DNA of 64,000 bases. Origin: an uncultured Tateyamaria sp. (GTDB lineage: Bacteria; Pseudomonadota; Alphaproteobacteria; Rhodobacterales; Rhodobacteraceae). Location: the NCBI GenBank assembly GCA_947501275.1, contig CANMVD010000001.1, positions 124,001 through 188,000 on the forward strand, given 5' to 3'. Both the position numbers and the translations under genes were made by a program. Positions 61,927 to 64,000 of this stretch are shown in pieces (within the stretch, counting starts at the first letter, position 1; each line of letters opens with the position of its first letter). The notes beneath the pieces are model-generated. The model saw nothing but the letters and a program-made list of their open reading frames with translations, made no database searches and had not been told where the DNA came from.

Positions 61927-62976
61927 ATGCAGGTTGACCCAAATGTGATTGACGTGATCGCACCCAATTTGAAACGCCGTTACTCCGGTGTATCCTCGAC
62001 GGTCTTCCGGTTGGTGCCCGTGCAATCCGAACACATCGCGATTGCGACAACCGGGCCCGTTCTGCCCGAAGACATCCCACAATTTCCGTTGCGCCAACTC
62101 CTGACAATGTCCTGCGCAGGTCCCTCCGGTCACCGCATCTGGCACGCTCGGCGCAATATCGAAATGCTCGCAGGTCTGATCCTGAAATACGTGCTGCGCA
62201 AAAAACTGAAGCTGGTGTTCACATCGGCCGCACAGCGGCGACGCGGCGAGTACTCACGCTGGCTGATCCGTCAGATGGACGCCGTGATTGCCGCGTCGGG
62301 CAAGGCAAAATCCTATCTTGGCGTACCGGCCGACGTTGTGTTGCACGGCATTGACGCCGACGTTTTCGCGCCACCTGCGGACCGGGCCGCGCTGCGTGCC
62401 CAACTGGGCCTTGACGCGGACGCTTTGATTGTCGGTTGCTTTGGACGGATCAGATCGCAAAAAGGCACGGACCTGTTTGTGGACGCCATGATTGACCTGC
62501 TGCCCCGGCATCCGAATGCTCAAGGCATCATCATGGGCGGTGTAACGGCGCAGCAGCAGGGGTTTGTCGACGATCTCAAGGCCAGAATAAAAGGTGCGGG
62601 GCTGGAAGATCGCCTGCGCATCCTGCCCGAGGACAAGGGGTTTTCCATCGCGCCGTGGTTTCAGGCCAGCGACATCTACGTTGCGCCACAACGTTGGGAA
62701 GGTTTTGGCCTGACCCCCCTCGAAGCAATGTCCTGCGGTGTTCCCGTCGTGGCCACGCGCGTAGGCGCGTTCGAAGATCTGATCGCGCCAGAGAAAACCG
62801 GTTTTCTGGTGCAGCCCGAAGATATCAAGGCACTGACAGAAGCCACCGACCGCCTGATGTCGGACGCAGAACTGCGCCAAGAGATGTCCGTCAATGCCCG
62901 CCACAAAGTGGTGGAACAGCATCAGCTCAAACACGAGGCTGAGGCGATTACCGCAGTCTACCGCAAGCTCTTGTAG
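61927..62976 (+). CDS. lpsB: glycosyltransferase family 4, LpsB-like core mannosyltransferase
   Basis: 349 residues. Start MQVDPNVIDVIAPNLKRRYS and SGVSSTVFRLVPVQ is the LpsB hallmark of Rhizobium and Rhodobacterales; C-terminal IVGCFGRIRSQKGTDLFVDA and QRWEGFGLTPLEAMSCGVPV form the donor site. Adds mannose to the LPS core. Divergent from the GT2 gene; last glycan gene in the window. Confidence 0.85.
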   Translation: MQVDPNVIDVIAPNLKRRYSGVSSTVFRLVPVQSEHIAIATTGPVLPEDIPQFPLRQLLTMSCAGPSGHRIWHARRNIEMLAGLILKYVLRKKLKLVFTSAAQRRRGEYSRWLIRQMDAVIAASGKAKSYLGVPADVVLHGIDADVFAPPADRAALRAQLGLDADALIVGCFGRIRSQKGTDLFVDAMIDLLPRHPNAQGIIMGGVTAQQQGFVDDLKARIKGAGLEDRLRILPEDKGFSIAPWFQASDIYVAPQRWEGFGLTPLEAMSCGVPVVATRVGAFEDLIAPEKTGFLVQPEDIKALTEATDRLMSDAELRQEMSVNARHKVVEQHQLKHEAEAITAVYRKLL

Positions 62977-63530
62977 CTCAAATCCGGGCGGAGTACCCCC
63001 ACGCGCCACCGATCATGAACCCGGAACCAATATTTAGGTTGTGTTAACGACACGACCCTCAAGCGCGTGGTTGAGCGAATTTGCCATGATTTCCGGCCCG
63101 CATGCAGGATCGACATTTCGATCCCGGCGGTGAACCCCACTTCGTTGGGCAACCGCGAGCCAAGGCAAGACACCGAAAGCGCGGCATAATTTAGGGCAAG
63201 CTCCGCCGTGGATGTTGCCGCAAACGAAGGTCGTGCGAAGAAGGGCATTCGAAGCGCCTGTGTGGCGCGCGCACCAGACAGTGCGGCAATACAACGGACA
63301 CGTTTGAAATGCAGCACTATACCCCTAGGCCGCGACAGCCGCTTTCAATCCACGTCGCCCTCATCGCCGAGACATTGTACAGGAGGAAATCATGCAAAAC
63401 AGGGTCCTCGTATGCCGATTGAAGTCGGTATGTTGGAACAAGGTGTGACGCGACCATTTGTTTTGATTGTATAGTCCCAAGGCTGTTTTGGCTACTCGCG
63501 GCGTGGAATGAGGCGTGATAAGCGCTTAGT
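62977..63530. other. intergenic region upstream of LysR gene
   Basis: About 550 bp with only weak frames (none with family signatures). Possibly decayed coding sequence on the minus strand, since two overlapping frames stay open for 86-119 codons there, but I could not identify a protein. The right end should carry the LysR promoter and operator. Confidence 0.4.
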
Positions 63531-64000
63531 ATGAACCTGAGGCAATTCCAGATTTTCGCTGTATTGGCGGAGGAGCTGCACTTTGGGCGGGCCGCTGAAA
63601 AGCTGCACGTCGCCCAACCGGCGTTGTCCAACCAGATCAAGGCGCTTGAGTACGATCTTGGCGTGGCCCTGTTTCATCGCACAACCCGCAGGGTGCGTTT
63701 GACTGCTGCAGGTGAGGCATTGTTGCCAGAAGCGTTGGCGACCATTGCACAAGCGGAAACCGCCGTTCGCATTGCACGTGCTGTTGGCAACACTGGAGCC
63801 GACACACTGAAATTGGGAGGTGTAGACTCAGCGACCGCCGGGCTTTTACCCAGCGTGATCCGGGCGTTTCGCTCGACGTGGCCGGATGTCGAACTCAAGG
63901 TCTTTGAGATGTTGTCAGATCCTGCGCTCAATATGTTGGAAAACAGGTCGCTCGATGTTGCATTTGCGCGCAAACCCTCCGTTGAGGATCACCTGACCTC
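63531..64000 (+). CDS. LysR-family transcriptional regulator (partial, runs off the window)
   Basis: From ATG 63531 the frame stays open to the window end (156 codons visible). Winged HTH: MNLRQFQIFAVLAEELHFGR, VAQPALSNQIKALEYDLGVA, followed by LFHRTTRRVRLTAAGEALL and the start of the effector domain (LKLGGVDSATAGLLPSVIRA). Target unknown; the neighbouring divergent region may hold its site. Confidence 0.9.
   Translation, partial: MNLRQFQIFAVLAEELHFGRAAEKLHVAQPALSNQIKALEYDLGVALFHRTTRRVRLTAAGEALLPEALATIAQAETAVRIARAVGNTGADTLKLGGVDSATAGLLPSVIRAFRSTWPDVELKVFEMLSDPALNMLENRSLDVAFARKPSVEDHLT

Noticed and set aside
62958-63317. 119-codon minus-strand frame before the last LysR gene
   Set aside because: Overlaps the lpsB end and competes with another open frame; no family signature in either.

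Overview
The window looks like chromosomal DNA of an alphaproteobacterium of the Rhodobacterales (Roseobacter-type). The reasons are the moderately high GC, the run murA / DUF2948 / hisD / UPF0262 / low-molecular-weight phosphatase typical of that order, two copies of a G-rich double-hairpin intergenic element of a kind common in those genomes, an RTX/CHRD protein with its own type I secretion genes, and GTG/TTG starts mixed with many ATGA gene overlaps. Everything here was read by eye from the sequence; no database search was run.

Layout. 1-3519: end of an oligopeptide/oligosaccharide-type ABC importer (binding protein, two permeases) coupled to a mandelate-racemase-type enzyme. 3771-6101: large MscS-type channel (minus strand). 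6421-12867: seven-gene translationally coupled operon (four glycosyltransferases, a histidine phosphatase, a polysaccharide deacetylase-like protein, a methyltransferase) that looks like an undescribed glycan or glycolipid pathway. 12986-13993: secreted PA14-like protein and rbsD. 14386-15539: a small AT-rich insert with an HTH regulator, an ImmA/IrrE metallopeptidase and an unlisted 46-residue membrane protein, preceded by a perfect double operator; this is the best candidate for an undescribed compact system. 15573-17369: lepA. 17705-19114: Ser/Ala-repeat protein. 19413-25776: lipoprotein, then the minus-strand housekeeping block ending (in transcription order starting) at murA. 25861-25935: tRNA-Thr.

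25936 to about 37250 is an accessory, lower-GC island on the 3' side of the tRNA. It has a DUF4258/HTH toxin-antitoxin-like pair with three palindromic operator copies, a minus-strand string of small phage-like genes that includes a catalytically degenerate serine-recombinase domain, a divergent XRE regulator, a peptidoglycan-binding-domain protein, a SET-domain protein coupled to membrane proteins, an orphan receptor-like secreted protein, a thermonuclease remnant and a phage-protein fragment. No integrase was seen.

37257-44143: RTX/CHRD surface protein of 1235 residues with its ABC exporter and HlyD adaptor, then a convergent LysR gene. 45651-62976: surface polysaccharide/LPS locus. It contains a FemAB-like acyltransferase, an M28/DUF4910-like protein, a FAD oxidoreductase, a capsule-type protein, the pseudaminic acid pathway (pseB, pseC, a pseG-pseH fusion, pseI) with an SpsF-type cytidylyltransferase, and LPS core genes (FkbM methyltransferase, GT90, Kdo kinase, Kdo transferase, GT2, LpsB-like GT4). 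The window ends inside a LysR gene. Together the right half makes and decorates the cell surface: nonulosonic acid and Kdo-containing glycans plus a secreted calcium-binding repeat protein.
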